From assembly GCF_004365915.1 (NCBI RefSeq), contig NZ_SODI01000001.1:3410001-3474000 (forward strand): a stretch of 64,000 nucleotides of DNA. The letters are read 5' to 3'. Origin of the DNA: Cryobacterium psychrophilum (GTDB taxonomy: Bacteria; Actinomycetota; Actinomycetes; Actinomycetales; Microbacteriaceae). The translations under genes were made by a program, and so were the position numbers. Below, one piece after another: positions 17,325 to 26,150 of this stretch. The notes under the pieces are model-generated. The model was not told the DNA's origin. It made no database searches and saw only the letters and a list, made by a program, of their open reading frames with translations. The number at the start of each line of letters is the position of its first letter. Position 1 is the stretch's first letter.

Positions 17325-17879
17325 TTAGGCGGCCGCTCCGGGCACCCGATACGTACGCTCGTGGTACAGCAGCGCCTCGTCGTCGGTGCCGATGCCGCCA
17401 CCTTCAACCTGTACGACCACGACGGCACTGTTGTGCACGAACATACGCTCGACGATACGTCCCACCATCCACGAGGTGACGTCGTTGAGCACGGGCAGTC
17501 CGTACGGTCCGGCGTGCCAGTGGTCCCCAACAAATCGCTGCTCGTGGGGGCCGGCGAGCTTTTCGGCCAGGCTTCGGTTGCGGGCGCCGAGCATGTGGAT
17601 GATGACGCGGTCGTTGTCCACGATGGCCGGCCACGTGCTCGCCGACCGGGCCATGTTGAACGTGGCCAGCGGCGGCACCGCCGAGAGGGAGGCCAGGCTC
17701 GTGGCGGTGAAACCCGCAGGGGTTCCGTCGGCCGCGACGGTGGTAACGGCGGCCACACCGGCGGCATGTCGTCGAAACGCATGTTTGAAAGCCGCGAGGT
17801 CGAGCGGTGCATTGGGGTCTGACTCCAGCGGGGGAGTCGTGGAAGCGTCGGTAAACCGGGACGCGGTCGTATCATTCAT
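17325..17879 (-). CDS. Flavin reductase-like FMN-binding protein
   Basis: A 184-residue protein of the flavin reductase domain family: FKHAFRRHAAGVAAVTTVA, then PAGFTATSLASLSAVPPL, the flavin-binding split barrel. Members reduce FMN/FAD with NAD(P)H, often to serve a partner monooxygenase. No monooxygenase is next to it, so the partner is unknown. ATG 17879 is chosen; a longer open frame runs upstream antisense to hisD and is not coding. Divergent from hisD across 69 bp. Confidence 0.85.
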   Translation of the reverse strand: MNDTTASRFTDASTTPPLESDPNAPLDLAAFKHAFRRHAAGVAAVTTVAADGTPAGFTATSLASLSAVPPLATFNMARSASTWPAIVDNDRVIIHMLGARNRSLAEKLAGPHEQRFVGDHWHAGPYGLPVLNDVTSWMVGRIVERMFVHNSAVVVVQVEGGGIGTDDEALLYHERTYRVPGAAA

Positions 17880-17935
17880 CTCTATCCACAATCTGTTCGA
17901 TACCCACACTATTCCCGGCGTCAAATGTTCGCCGA

Positions 17936-17941
17936 TAGGCT
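17936..17941 (+). promoter_or_regulatory. Putative leaderless -10 box of hisD
   Basis: TAGGCT, then 7 nt, then ATG 17949. The same hexamer precedes nrdR (19272-19277) and pabB (34141-34146). Confidence 0.45.
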
Positions 17942-17948
17942 GGAGTCG

Positions 17949-19259
17949 ATGATTCAGACTATTGACCTCCGCGGAACCCCGAAAACGCCCGCCGCTCTCC
18001 TCGCCGCGGTGCCTCGAGCACTGACCAGTGTCACCTCGGCGACCGATATCGCTGCCGAGCTGATCGATGACGTTCGGGCGAGGGGGAAAGTCGCACTGCT
18101 CGACCAGGCCGAACGCCTCGATCGCGTGCGGCCGGAGCAGGTTCGCGTGCCGGACTCTGACTTTGCCGATGCGGTGGCCGAGCTCGACCCGGCCGTGCGG
18201 GCCGCCGTCGAGGAGACCATTCGCCGGGTACGCCTCGCGAGTGCTGCCCAGGTTCCTCCCATGGTGACAACCACGGTTGACGCCGGCGCGACCATCACCC
18301 AGCGCTGGCAGCCCGTCAACCGGGTAGGACTCTACGTTCCGGCAGGAAAGGCCGTCTACCCGTCGAGCGTCGTCATGAACGTTGTTCCGGCGCAGATCGC
18401 CGGCGTCTCGTCGATTGCCCTCGCCTCCCCTCCGCAGAGCCGCTTCGGCGGACGCGTCCACCCGACCATCCTCGCCGTCGCAGCCCTGCTCGGGGTTGAC
18501 GAGGTCTACGCCATGGGCGGCGCCGGTGCCATCGGCGCCCTCGCCTACGGCGTCCCGGACCTCGGGCTGGAGCCCGTGCAGATCGTCACGGGACCCGGCA
18601 ACGTGTATGTGGCCGCGGCCAAGCGACTCGTTAGAGGCCAGGCCGGAATCGACTCGGAGGCCGGACCCACCGACATCCTGGTGATTGCCGACGAGACCGC
18701 CGACCCGCTGCTCGTGGCAGCGGACCTCGTGAGCCAGGCCGAGCACGATGAACTGGCCGCGGCCGTTCTCGTGACGGACTCGGTCGCTCTCGCCGACGCC
18801 GTTTCGGCACGCCTCGGCGTGCTCGCGGCATCCACGACCCACAGCGAACGCGTCACGGCGGCACTCACCGGCACACAGTCGGCCATCGTGCTCGTCGACG
18901 ACCTTCTCGTGGCGGCGGGCTTCAGTAACGCGTTCGGCCCCGAGCACCTGGAAATTCAGACCAGGGAGCCGGAGGTGGTCCTGGCATCGATTCACAACGC
19001 CGGCGCCATTTTCCTGGGTGCGCACTCGCCGGTCAGCCTCGGTGACTACTCCGCTGGATCCAACCATGTGTTGCCGACCGGGGGACAATCACGGTTCTCG
19101 TCAGCGCTCGGGGCCTACACGTTCCTCCGCCCGCAACAGATCGTCACCTACAGTCGAGAGGCCCTGCGCGCCGTCTCCGCGAACATCGCTGCCTTCTCCG
19201 ACGCGGAGAACCTTCCGGCCCACGGTGACGCGGTCACCGCCCGGTTCGCACAGGACTGA
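17949..19259 (+). CDS. hisD: Histidinol dehydrogenase
   Basis: A 436-residue zinc enzyme catalysing the last two oxidations of histidine synthesis. The family signature IVTGPGNVYVAAAKRLV is followed by GIDSEAGPTDILV; catalytic and zinc residues lie in SQAEHDE and GPEHLEIQT. ATG 17949 gives the usual MIQTIDLRG start; the in-frame ATG at 17925 is upstream of the likely -10 box and is rejected. The rest of the his operon is not in the window. nrdR follows after 27 bp. Confidence 0.96.
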   Translation: MIQTIDLRGTPKTPAALLAAVPRALTSVTSATDIAAELIDDVRARGKVALLDQAERLDRVRPEQVRVPDSDFADAVAELDPAVRAAVEETIRRVRLASAAQVPPMVTTTVDAGATITQRWQPVNRVGLYVPAGKAVYPSSVVMNVVPAQIAGVSSIALASPPQSRFGGRVHPTILAVAALLGVDEVYAMGGAGAIGALAYGVPDLGLEPVQIVTGPGNVYVAAAKRLVRGQAGIDSEAGPTDILVIADETADPLLVAADLVSQAEHDELAAAVLVTDSVALADAVSARLGVLAASTTHSERVTAALTGTQSAIVLVDDLLVAAGFSNAFGPEHLEIQTREPEVVLASIHNAGAIFLGAHSPVSLGDYSAGSNHVLPTGGQSRFSSALGAYTFLRPQQIVTYSREALRAVSANIAAFSDAENLPAHGDAVTARFAQD

Positions 19260-19286
19260 AGGCAGGCGCGATAGGCTGGGTACACT

Positions 19287-19781
19287 ATGTTTTGTCCGTT
19301 CTGTCGTCACCCAGACTCCCGAGTCATAGACTCGCGTACGAGCGACGATGGACTGTCCATTCGCCGCCGCCGCCAATGCCCCGAGTGCGGACGTCGCTTC
19401 AGCACAACCGAAACGGCAAGCCTCAACATCATCAAGCGCAGCGGTGTGGTTGAGCCCTTCAGCCGCGAAAAGATCGTGACCGGGGTGCGCAAGGCCTGCC
19501 AGGGGCGACCGGTGACCGACTCCGACCTCGCCATGCTGGCGCAGAAGGTCGAGGAGACCATTCGGCAGACCGGCGCGTCACAGATCGACGCGAACGATAT
19601 CGGTCTCGCGATTCTTCCGCCTCTTCAAAAGCTTGACGAGGTGGCGTACATGCGGTTCGCGAGTGTATACCAGGGCTTCAGTTCCCTCGAAGACTTCGAG
19701 GGTGCCATTGCCCAGCTGCGCCGCGAACACGCGAGTGCTGCAGACAGCGCCGCCGCGGCATCCGCTGCCGAGCGGCCCTAA
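19287..19781 (+). CDS. nrdR: Transcriptional repressor NrdR
   Basis: A 164-residue regulator of ribonucleotide reductase genes. The N-terminal zinc ribbon uses C3, C6, C31 and C34 (FCPFC and CPEC), and an ATP-cone follows (about 46-136), starting with [16 protein letters not shown]. It senses ATP/dATP and binds NrdR boxes; no nrd genes are in the window. TAGGCT lies 9 nt before its ATG. The C-terminal 20 residues are Ala/Ser-rich and probably disordered. Confidence 0.96.
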   Translation: MFCPFCRHPDSRVIDSRTSDDGLSIRRRRQCPECGRRFSTTETASLNIIKRSGVVEPFSREKIVTGVRKACQGRPVTDSDLAMLAQKVEETIRQTGASQIDANDIGLAILPPLQKLDEVAYMRFASVYQGFSSLEDFEGAIAQLRREHASAADSAAAASAAERP

Positions 19782-19794
19782 CCCGAGACGGCGC

Positions 19795-20823
19795 ATGTAC
19801 CCCCTTTTCTTTTCCCTCGTACTCAGCCGCCTTGACCCGGAACGCGCCCACCACCTCGCCTTCGCCGTGATCAAGCGCCTGCCGCTGCCGGGAGTCGGCA
19901 CGCTCGTTGCGCGCCTTACCGCACCACGCACAGACCTCGGCGTGCACGCGCTCGGACTCCACTTCCGATCGCCCTTTGGTGTTGCCGCCGGCTTCGACAA
20001 GGACGGCGAAGCCGTGCTCGGCCTCGGTCACCTGGGATTCGGTCACGTGGAAGTTGGAACGCTCACGGCCATCGCCCAGCCCGGAAATCCGCGGCCGCGC
20101 CTGTTCAGGCTCATCGCCGATCGCGCCGTGATCAACCGCATGGGGTTCAACAATGGGGGAGCGCTGGCTGCCGTACCGAGGCTCACGCGCATTCGGCAGG
20201 CGCCCGGCAGACCGGTGCTCGGAATCAACATCGGCAAGAGCCGGGTCACGTCGGTCGATGACGCGACCGACGACTACCTCACGAGCACCCGACTGCTCGC
20301 TCCCCTCGCCGACTACCTCGTCGTCAACGTCAGTTCGCCAAATACTCCCGGACTGCGCGGCCTGCAGGAACTCGACAGACTCGCCCCCCTCCTGACCGCC
20401 GTGAAGGCTCATGCGGGTGCGACTCCGCTGCTCGTGAAGATAGCCCCCGATCTCAGCGACGACGAGGTGACCCGCATCTCAGAGCTCGCCGTGTCCCTCG
20501 GGCTCGACGGGATCATCGCCACCAACACCACGCTGTCGCGGTCACAGCTGAAAACGGATGCCGCTACCGTGGAAGCCGCAGGGGCCGGCGGCCTCTCCGG
20601 AGCACCACTCGCGGAACGTTCCCTCGCCGTTCTCCGGCTGATCCGTACCGTCGTCCCCGATACCTTTTGCGTTATCTCGGTAGGCGGCGTCGAAACGGCC
20701 GAGCAGGTTGCCGAGCGCCTCGCGGCCGGCGCTACTCTCGTGCAGGGCTACACGGCGTTCCTCTACCGCGGCCCGCTCTGGGCTCGGCAGATCAACCGCG
20801 GCCTGGACCGACTGCTCGCCTGA
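19795..20823 (+). CDS. pyrD: Dihydroorotate dehydrogenase (quinone), class 2
   Basis: A 342-residue membrane-associated flavoenzyme of pyrimidine synthesis that passes electrons to quinone. Class 2 is indicated by the N-terminal helical extension (MYPLFFSLVLSRLDPERAH). FMN-domain motifs are AVINRMGFNNGG, NVSSPNTPGLR (with the catalytic Ser) and TNTTLSR. ATG 19795 begins 13 nt after nrdR; the longer in-frame start at 19633 lies within nrdR and is rejected. It converges with the App1 gene. Confidence 0.95.
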   Translation: MYPLFFSLVLSRLDPERAHHLAFAVIKRLPLPGVGTLVARLTAPRTDLGVHALGLHFRSPFGVAAGFDKDGEAVLGLGHLGFGHVEVGTLTAIAQPGNPRPRLFRLIADRAVINRMGFNNGGALAAVPRLTRIRQAPGRPVLGINIGKSRVTSVDDATDDYLTSTRLLAPLADYLVVNVSSPNTPGLRGLQELDRLAPLLTAVKAHAGATPLLVKIAPDLSDDEVTRISELAVSLGLDGIIATNTTLSRSQLKTDAATVEAAGAGGLSGAPLAERSLAVLRLIRTVVPDTFCVISVGGVETAEQVAERLAAGATLVQGYTAFLYRGPLWARQINRGLDRLLA

Positions 20824-20855
20824 GCTGGCGTGACGCGAGCCGGCTCGGGGCCGAC

Positions 20856-21929
20856 TCAGAGCAGGTTGAACTTGGCGAGCTGGTTCGCGAGGCTGGAACC
20901 GTCCGGTCCGTACACCCACGGGATGTCAGCCGTTCCCTCGATCTCGTCTTTGGAACGGCTCCCGGCAAGCACGGCCTCGCTCGGAGAGAGCTGGCGAATC
21001 GCCACCGCCGCCACACTGCCGGGGAACTCGTGCACGAACTCGTTGTAGATGGCTTCGTCGTGCTGCCCGTCATCCCCGACGAGGATCCAGCGCATGTGCG
21101 GAAACTCCAGGGCCAGGCGGCGCAGATTGCCGCGCTTGTGCTCGCGCCCACTGCGAAACAGGCGGTCGTGGGTTGGCCCCCAATCGGTGAGCAGTAGCGC
21201 ACCGGCCGGGTACAGGTTTCGGGACAGAAAACGGGTCAGCGTCGGTGCCACGTTCCAGGCGCCGGTTGAGAGGTAGATGAGCGGTGCGCCCGGAGAGGCA
21301 GAGGCGAGGCGTTCCAGAAAAACGGCCATTCCCGGCGTGGGAACCCGCGCATGCTCATCGAGGACAAAGGTATTCCAGGCCGCCAGGAGCGGGCGCGGAA
21401 GAGTTGTCACCATGACGGTGTCGTCGACGTCGGACACGATTCCACGTGCTGTGCCGGGATCCACGATGAACAAGGGCGCCTCCTGAACGGCGGAATCCTC
21501 GGTGTGGAGGCGGGCAACATGCCAACCGGGTACGAGCGAGACCGGTACGACCGCATCGACCACGCCGCCGCGATCCGCCTCTACCTCGTGGCGTTGGCCG
21601 TCGATCTCAATAACCACCGTGACAGCCTTCACGGGCACGCTCGTGAAGCTGCGCCAGCCACGGATACCGGCATCGCGTCCATCGCTGCGTGGCTTCTTCT
21701 TCGGGGGCGCGGCACCGGCCTTATCCGGCCTGGCCAGGAGAACGCGACAGAGGATGCGCACCCAGCCGGTCGATCCATAACCGGTGAACGGGATAACCGT
21801 CGGTCGATACCCACGCTTGCGGGCGCAAACCTCTCGGCGGTCGTGCAGCCAGTCTTCGATTCGCGCCGCTCGGTGCATCATCTGAGCGGGAGTGAGCGCG
21901 ATCGGCGTCTTGTCTCGGGACTCTGGCAC
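20856..21929 (-). CDS. App1-like phosphatidate phosphatase (DUF2183)
   Basis: A 357-residue protein with an HAD-type catalytic motif SDVDDTVMVT (DVDDT at 167-171) in the App1/DUF2183 domain. A YLSTGAWNVAPTLTRFLSR segment and a WILVGDDGQHDE acidic motif follow. The N-terminal 160 residues are a beta-rich region found in bacterial homologues. Yeast App1 dephosphorylates phosphatidate; bacterial substrates are not established. The start is GTG 21929. Divergent from the TetR gene. Confidence 0.82.
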   Translation of the reverse strand: MPESRDKTPIALTPAQMMHRAARIEDWLHDRREVCARKRGYRPTVIPFTGYGSTGWVRILCRVLLARPDKAGAAPPKKKPRSDGRDAGIRGWRSFTSVPVKAVTVVIEIDGQRHEVEADRGGVVDAVVPVSLVPGWHVARLHTEDSAVQEAPLFIVDPGTARGIVSDVDDTVMVTTLPRPLLAAWNTFVLDEHARVPTPGMAVFLERLASASPGAPLIYLSTGAWNVAPTLTRFLSRNLYPAGALLLTDWGPTHDRLFRSGREHKRGNLRRLALEFPHMRWILVGDDGQHDEAIYNEFVHEFPGSVAAVAIRQLSPSEAVLAGSRSKDEIEGTADIPWVYGPDGSSLANQLAKFNLL

Positions 21930-22012
21930 CCCTTCAGTCTCTCACGTGCGGGGCCACAGCTGGCGCTCGCGCCCCGTTGAGCCCCGAAATAGGGATGCGC
22001 CGTGCAGCCGCA

Positions 22013-22018
22013 TAGTAT
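22013..22018 (+). promoter_or_regulatory. Putative -10 box of the TetR gene
   Basis: TAGTAT about 26 nt before ATG 22045. With a start near 22025 the leader would be about 20 nt and include the aaggggga ribosome site. No convincing -35. Confidence 0.3.
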
Positions 22019-22044
22019 GGGCACTCATGTACTAAGGGGGAGTT

Positions 22045-22725
22045 ATGTCGCACGTCGACTTTTTTGGTGAGGGCAGCATCGCCCCCGGTGCTCAGGGACG
22101 GGCGGAGCCGATACAGCAGCGCAGCGCCGCTCGGCTGTCCGGACTGCTCGACGCGGCGGCATCCGTTGTGGACGAGGTCGGTTTTGATCGGATCACAACG
22201 GCCATGATTGCCGAACGCGCCGGCGCATCAATCGGCACGGTCTACCGCTACTATCCCGACCGGGTTGCGGTGCTCAACGCTCTGCACGAGCGCGCGGTGC
22301 TGCGCCTGCGCGAACGCGTGCTCAAGGAGTACAGCGCGAACAAGCCGGAGACGTGGTGGGACGCCGTTGACGGCGCGATCACCGCTTTCGTGGGCCTGTA
22401 TCGCTCAGAACCGGGCTTTCGCATTCTCAATTTCACCGATCGTGAGGGTCCGGGGATCGGGGAAGAATCCGAACTCGAGTCCGTGTCGTTCGCCCGCGAG
22501 CTGGCCACGGTTTTCGCTGAGGAATTCGCTGTGCCGCGGGAACCCGAGTTCACTTTTCGGCTTGAAGTGGCCCTGGAACTGGCCGATGCATTGCTGTCCC
22601 GTGCCTTTCAGGTTGACCAGCTCGGCGACGAGCGTTTCATCGCGGAATGCCGACGCGTGCTGTACGCATATCTCTCCAGCTTCTACGGGCCAAACGAACA
22701 GCTGAACTTCGACGCGGCCAGCTAG
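22045..22725 (+). CDS. TetR-family transcriptional regulator
   Basis: A 226-residue protein. The N-terminal DNA-binding domain covers about residues 30-76: AASVVDEVGFDRITTAMIAERA, then the recognition helix SIGTVYRYYPDR. The ligand-binding domain shows no identifiable specificity. ATG 22045 has a strong ribosome site (aaggggga). It is upstream of, and co-directional with, the quaternary-amine importer (135-bp gap), so control of that operon is possible but not shown by any operator I can see. Confidence 0.88.
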   Translation: MSHVDFFGEGSIAPGAQGRAEPIQQRSAARLSGLLDAAASVVDEVGFDRITTAMIAERAGASIGTVYRYYPDRVAVLNALHERAVLRLRERVLKEYSANKPETWWDAVDGAITAFVGLYRSEPGFRILNFTDREGPGIGEESELESVSFARELATVFAEEFAVPREPEFTFRLEVALELADALLSRAFQVDQLGDERFIAECRRVLYAYLSSFYGPNEQLNFDAAS

Positions 22726-22795
22726 CTTGCTCCGTGCGGTGAGACAGGGGCAACGCCGGTAGCATGTGGTGGAATCGATGGACTCTCCGGCTCAA

Positions 22796-22801
22796 TACAA
22801 T
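22796..22801 (+). promoter_or_regulatory. Possible -10 box of the ABC importer operon
   Basis: TACAAT in the 135-bp gap, about 60 nt before the ATPase ATG. It would give an untranslated leader of roughly 50 nt with taagga near its end. No matching -35 is visible. Confidence 0.25.
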
Positions 22802-22860
22802 GGTGGGGTTGAGAATCTGGTTTCTGTCGATCCGATCCCTGTAAGGAATGAGCCAGCTGC

Positions 22861-23757
22861 ATGATCGAATTTCGTTCGGTAACCAAACAGTTTCCCGATG
22901 GCACGGTAGCGGTTGACGACTTCAGCCTGGTTATCCCCTCCCACAAGACCACGGTGCTCGTGGGTTCCTCGGGTTCGGGCAAGACCACGTTACTGCGCAT
23001 GATCAACCGGATGGTTGACCCCACGAGTGGGTCGGTCGAAATCGACGGCGACAATATTGCGACACTCGCGCCGGTGAAACTGCGCCGCAGCATCGGCTAC
23101 GTCATGCAGAACTCCGGACTGCTTCCGCACCGCAAGGTGGTCGACAACGTGGCGACTGTACCGCTGCTGCGCGGCGTGCCTCGCCGTCAGGCTCGCGCAG
23201 ACGCGCTTGAGCTGCTCGACACAGTCGGGCTCGATCGATCGCTGGCCGACCGATACCCCAGTCAGCTGTCCGGTGGCCAGCAGCAGCGCGTTGGCGTGGC
23301 GCGCGGCCTGGCCGTCAATCCCAACATCCTGCTCATGGACGAGCCCTTCGGGGCGGTCGACCCCATCGTGCGCGCCGAACTGCAACAGGAACTGCTGCGC
23401 CTGCAGCACGAACTCGGAAAGACCGTCGTGTTCGTCACCCACGACATAGACGAGGCCTTCCTGCTCGGCGACCAGGTGGTGATTCTCCGCACCGGCGGAC
23501 TTATTGCTCAGATCGGGTCGCCGGCCGAGATCCTGGCCAACCCGGCCGACGACTTCGTGGCGAGTTTCGTGGGAGCGGACCGCGGAAAGCGAGTCCTGCA
23601 CCTGGAATCCCACACGAACGGCGACGTGCTCGTGGATGCCGATGGACGACTGGCCGGCGTACTGGCGCGTGGATCGCACCCGAACGCCGTCCCTGACGAA
23701 AAGGCCGGCCCGTACGCGGGACCGGGTGCCCCGGCGCAGGGTGGGGATCCAAGGTGA
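22861..23757 (+). CDS. Quaternary-amine ABC importer, ATP-binding subunit (OpuCA/ProV type)
   Basis: A 298-residue ABC ATPase. Walker A is GSSGSGKT (35-42), the signature is LSGGQQQR (136-143) and Walker B is ILLMDEP (156-162), with the DPIVRAELQQEL segment typical of the glycine betaine/choline subfamily. Unlike longer OpuA/OpuCA proteins it has only a short C-terminal region and no evident paired CBS domains, so ionic-strength sensing by CBS is unlikely. First gene of a four-gene operon; its stop overlaps the next start as GTGA. Confidence 0.92.
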   Translation: MIEFRSVTKQFPDGTVAVDDFSLVIPSHKTTVLVGSSGSGKTTLLRMINRMVDPTSGSVEIDGDNIATLAPVKLRRSIGYVMQNSGLLPHRKVVDNVATVPLLRGVPRRQARADALELLDTVGLDRSLADRYPSQLSGGQQQRVGVARGLAVNPNILLMDEPFGAVDPIVRAELQQELLRLQHELGKTVVFVTHDIDEAFLLGDQVVILRTGGLIAQIGSPAEILANPADDFVASFVGADRGKRVLHLESHTNGDVLVDADGRLAGVLARGSHPNAVPDEKAGPYAGPGAPAQGGDPR

Positions 23758-24422
23758 CCTGGATCTGGTCGAACCTCGACCTCATCTGGGATCGCACCCT
23801 CGATCACCTGGTGCTCAGCGTGCCCCCGATCATCCTGAGCTTCCTCATTGCGCTGCCCATCGGGTGGAGCGCGCACCAGTACCGTCTCAGCCGCGGTCTC
23901 ATCCTGACCACCGTGGGGCTGCTCTATGCGATCCCGTCACTGCCCCTATTCATCGTGCTGCCGGCGATCGTCGGTACCAACGCGAGGTCCCCGCTCAACC
24001 TGGTCATCGCGCTCACCATTTACGGCGTTGCACTGATGGTGCGCGTTGTTTCGGATGGCCTGGCCTCGGTTGACGCGGATGTCCGCCAATCGGCCACCGC
24101 CGTCGGATTCTCCGGCTGGTCCCTGTTCTGGCACGTGCAACTTCCGCTGGCCGGGCCCGTGCTGCTCGCCGGCCTCCGGGTCGTGGCGGTGAGCACGGTG
24201 AGCCTGGCGACGGTGGGCGCGGTAATCGGGGTGGCAAGCCTCGGCAGCTTGTTCACGGACGGTTTCCAACGTGGCATCCAGGCCGAGATCGTTGCCGGCA
24301 TCATCTGCACCGTCCTGCTGGCCCTCGCCTTCGACTGGGGGCTGGTCGGGCTCGGCCGCTTCCTCATGCCGTGGTCGCGCGCAACCCGCCCGCCCGTGGC
24401 CCGCTTGGAGGCCGTGAAATGA
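23754..24422 (+). CDS. Quaternary-amine ABC importer, permease 1
   Basis: A 222-residue MetI-like inner-membrane permease. It has about five to six membrane helices and a cytoplasmic EAA-like loop around VDADVRQSATAVGFSGWSLF that docks on the ATPase. The GTG start overlaps the ATPase stop by 4 nt and the stop overlaps permease 2 by 4 nt. Two separate permeases plus one ATPase and one lipoprotein match the OpuC/OsmVWXY layout. Confidence 0.9.
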   Translation: MTWIWSNLDLIWDRTLDHLVLSVPPIILSFLIALPIGWSAHQYRLSRGLILTTVGLLYAIPSLPLFIVLPAIVGTNARSPLNLVIALTIYGVALMVRVVSDGLASVDADVRQSATAVGFSGWSLFWHVQLPLAGPVLLAGLRVVAVSTVSLATVGAVIGVASLGSLFTDGFQRGIQAEIVAGIICTVLLALAFDWGLVGLGRFLMPWSRATRPPVARLEAVK

Positions 24423-25159
24423 CCGTCTTCCTCGACGCCTTGAATTGGATCCTCGACCCGGAAAACTATCTCGGTGCGGGCGCGATCCCCACCCGCCTGC
24501 TGGAGCATCTGGTCTTCACGTTCGTGACGCTGCTGATCGCATCCGCGATCGCCGTACCGCTGGGGTTCCTCATCGGCCACACCGGACGCGGCAGGGGGCT
24601 GGCCGTCGCGGTCTCTGGCGGGCTGAGGGCACTGCCGACCCTCGGCCTGCTCACGCTGGTGGCGCTATGGGTCGGCATCGGGCTGGAGGCACCGTACGTG
24701 GCACTCACCGTCCTGGCGATCCCGCCGGTGCTGGCCGGCGCGTATACCGGGTTCGAGGCGATCGACCGCGCCACGATCGACGCCGCACGGGCTGTCGGCA
24801 TGTCTGAGGGGCAGATTGTGCGCAAGGTCGAGATTCCCCTCGGCCTTCCGTTGCTCATGGGCGGGCTTCGGTCGGCGGCACTGCAGGTCGTCGCCACGGC
24901 CACGCTGGCGGCGTACGTGGCCGACATCGGCCTTGGCCGGTACCTCTTCACCGGTCTGAAAACCCGAGACTACGCCGAAATGCTGGGCGGCTCGATCCTG
25001 GTCATTCTGCTCGCCTTGGCTCTCGAGGGAATTTTTTCAGTGATCCAGCGGGTTGTCGTTCCACAGGGCGTCGCAGTTGGGCGTCCCACAGAAGTCCGGG
25101 CCAGGTCATCCAGGCCGCGCCCGGGGATGGAATCCACCATCGCGGAAGGAAGCAAGTAA
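24419..25159 (+). CDS. Quaternary-amine ABC importer, permease 2
   Basis: A 246-residue MetI-like permease with several membrane helices. The EAA-like loop is DRATIDAARAVGMSEGQIVR. ATG 24419 overlaps the permease 1 stop (ATGA); the longer in-frame start at 24371 lies inside that gene. The Arg/Pro-rich 35-residue C-terminus is cytoplasmic. Its stop shares one base with the next start (TAATG). Confidence 0.9.
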   Translation: MTVFLDALNWILDPENYLGAGAIPTRLLEHLVFTFVTLLIASAIAVPLGFLIGHTGRGRGLAVAVSGGLRALPTLGLLTLVALWVGIGLEAPYVALTVLAIPPVLAGAYTGFEAIDRATIDAARAVGMSEGQIVRKVEIPLGLPLLMGGLRSAALQVVATATLAAYVADIGLGRYLFTGLKTRDYAEMLGGSILVILLALALEGIFSVIQRVVVPQGVAVGRPTEVRARSSRPRPGMESTIAEGSK

Positions 25160-26085
25160 TGTTCACAGCAAAAAGAGGCCGGCTCGCGCTGATCGGCGCG
25201 GTCGCGGTTGGGGCCCTCGTAGCCCTTGCAGGGTGTGCGTCCGGTGACCCCCTGGGCAGTGGAAGTAGCGACACGAACGCTGCAGACACCCTGGTTGTCG
25301 GTTCGCAGGACTACTACTCGAACGAAATCATCGCCGAGATCTACGCGCAGGCGCTCGAGGCAAACGAGATCACGGTTCAGCGCGACTTCCGAATCGGCCA
25401 GCGCGAGGTCTATCTGCCCGACATCGAGGCCGGCAAGATCGATGTGTTCCCCGAGTACACGGGAAGCCTCCTCCAGGCCTTCGACAAGAAGGCGGCCGGC
25501 GGCACGGGCGACGAGATCTACGCCCAGCTCCAGGAGGTCCTGCCAAACGGGCTCCGCGTGCTGGACAAGGCGGGTGCGTCCGACCAGAACTCCTGGACCG
25601 TGACGCAGGCGTTCGCTGACAAGTACAACCTCACCGACCTCGCGTCGCTGAAGAATGTGACCGAGCCGATCTTCGTCGGCGGAAACGCGGAGCTTGAGAC
25701 CCGTCCGTTCGGGCTGAATGCGCTCAAGGCGAAGTACGGCATCGAGACCGCCGGATTCCAGCCGATCGAGGATGGCGGCGGCCCGCTGACGGTGAAGGCC
25801 CTCGTCGACGATGACATCCAGCTCACCAACATCTACACGGCCAGCCCGAACATCAAGACGGACAAGCTCGTTGCCCTCGAGGACCCCGACGGGCTCTTCT
25901 TCGCGGACAACGTCGTGCCGGTGATTTCGGAGAAGGTCACCGACAAGGCCGCGTCGGTACTGAACAAGGTCAGCGCTGCCCTGAGCGCCGATGACCTGGT
26001 GAGCCTCAACTCGGAGAGCGTCAACGACCAGAAATCTGCCGAGGACATCGCGTCGGCCTGGCTCGAAAAGGCAAACCTCTTTTAG
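25159..26085 (+). CDS. Quaternary-amine ABC importer, substrate-binding lipoprotein
   Basis: A 308-residue OpuAC/OpuBC-type lipoprotein. The signal peptide ends in the lipobox LAGC (23-26), so Cys26 should be lipidated after LspA cleavage. The mature part starts TLVVGSQDYYSNEIIAEIYA and includes VFPEYTGSLLQAF, the binding-fold segment of the glycine betaine/choline/carnitine family. The exact ligand cannot be read from sequence. Last gene of the operon, followed by a strong terminator. Confidence 0.91.
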   Translation: MFTAKRGRLALIGAVAVGALVALAGCASGDPLGSGSSDTNAADTLVVGSQDYYSNEIIAEIYAQALEANEITVQRDFRIGQREVYLPDIEAGKIDVFPEYTGSLLQAFDKKAAGGTGDEIYAQLQEVLPNGLRVLDKAGASDQNSWTVTQAFADKYNLTDLASLKNVTEPIFVGGNAELETRPFGLNALKAKYGIETAGFQPIEDGGGPLTVKALVDDDIQLTNIYTASPNIKTDKLVALEDPDGLFFADNVVPVISEKVTDKAASVLNKVSAALSADDLVSLNSESVNDQKSAEDIASAWLEKANLF

Positions 26086-26103
26086 CAACAACGTTCCACC
26101 ATC

Positions 26104-26144
26104 AAACCCCCACACGCGAATATTTATTCGTCGTGTGGGGGTTT
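26104..26144. terminator. Bidirectional rho-independent terminator
   Basis: A perfect 13-bp stem (aaacccccacacg at 26104-26116 with 26132-26144) surrounds an inner 5-bp stem (cgaat/attcg). The stem begins with A's and ends with T's, so it can terminate both the importer operon and the convergent M56 gene. Confidence 0.9.
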
Positions 26145-26150
26145 GTGCGT

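Noticed and set aside
17880..19088. N-terminal extension of the flavin reductase frame across hisD
   Set aside because: The domain begins just after ATG 17879, and the extension is antisense to hisD.
20836..20847. Palindrome cgagccggctcg between pyrD and the App1 gene
   Set aside because: Perfect but with no loop and no T run; not a convincing terminator.
22010..22032. Possible TetR operator around agtatgggcactcatgtact
   Set aside because: Only the outer 4 bp of each arm match; too weak to call.
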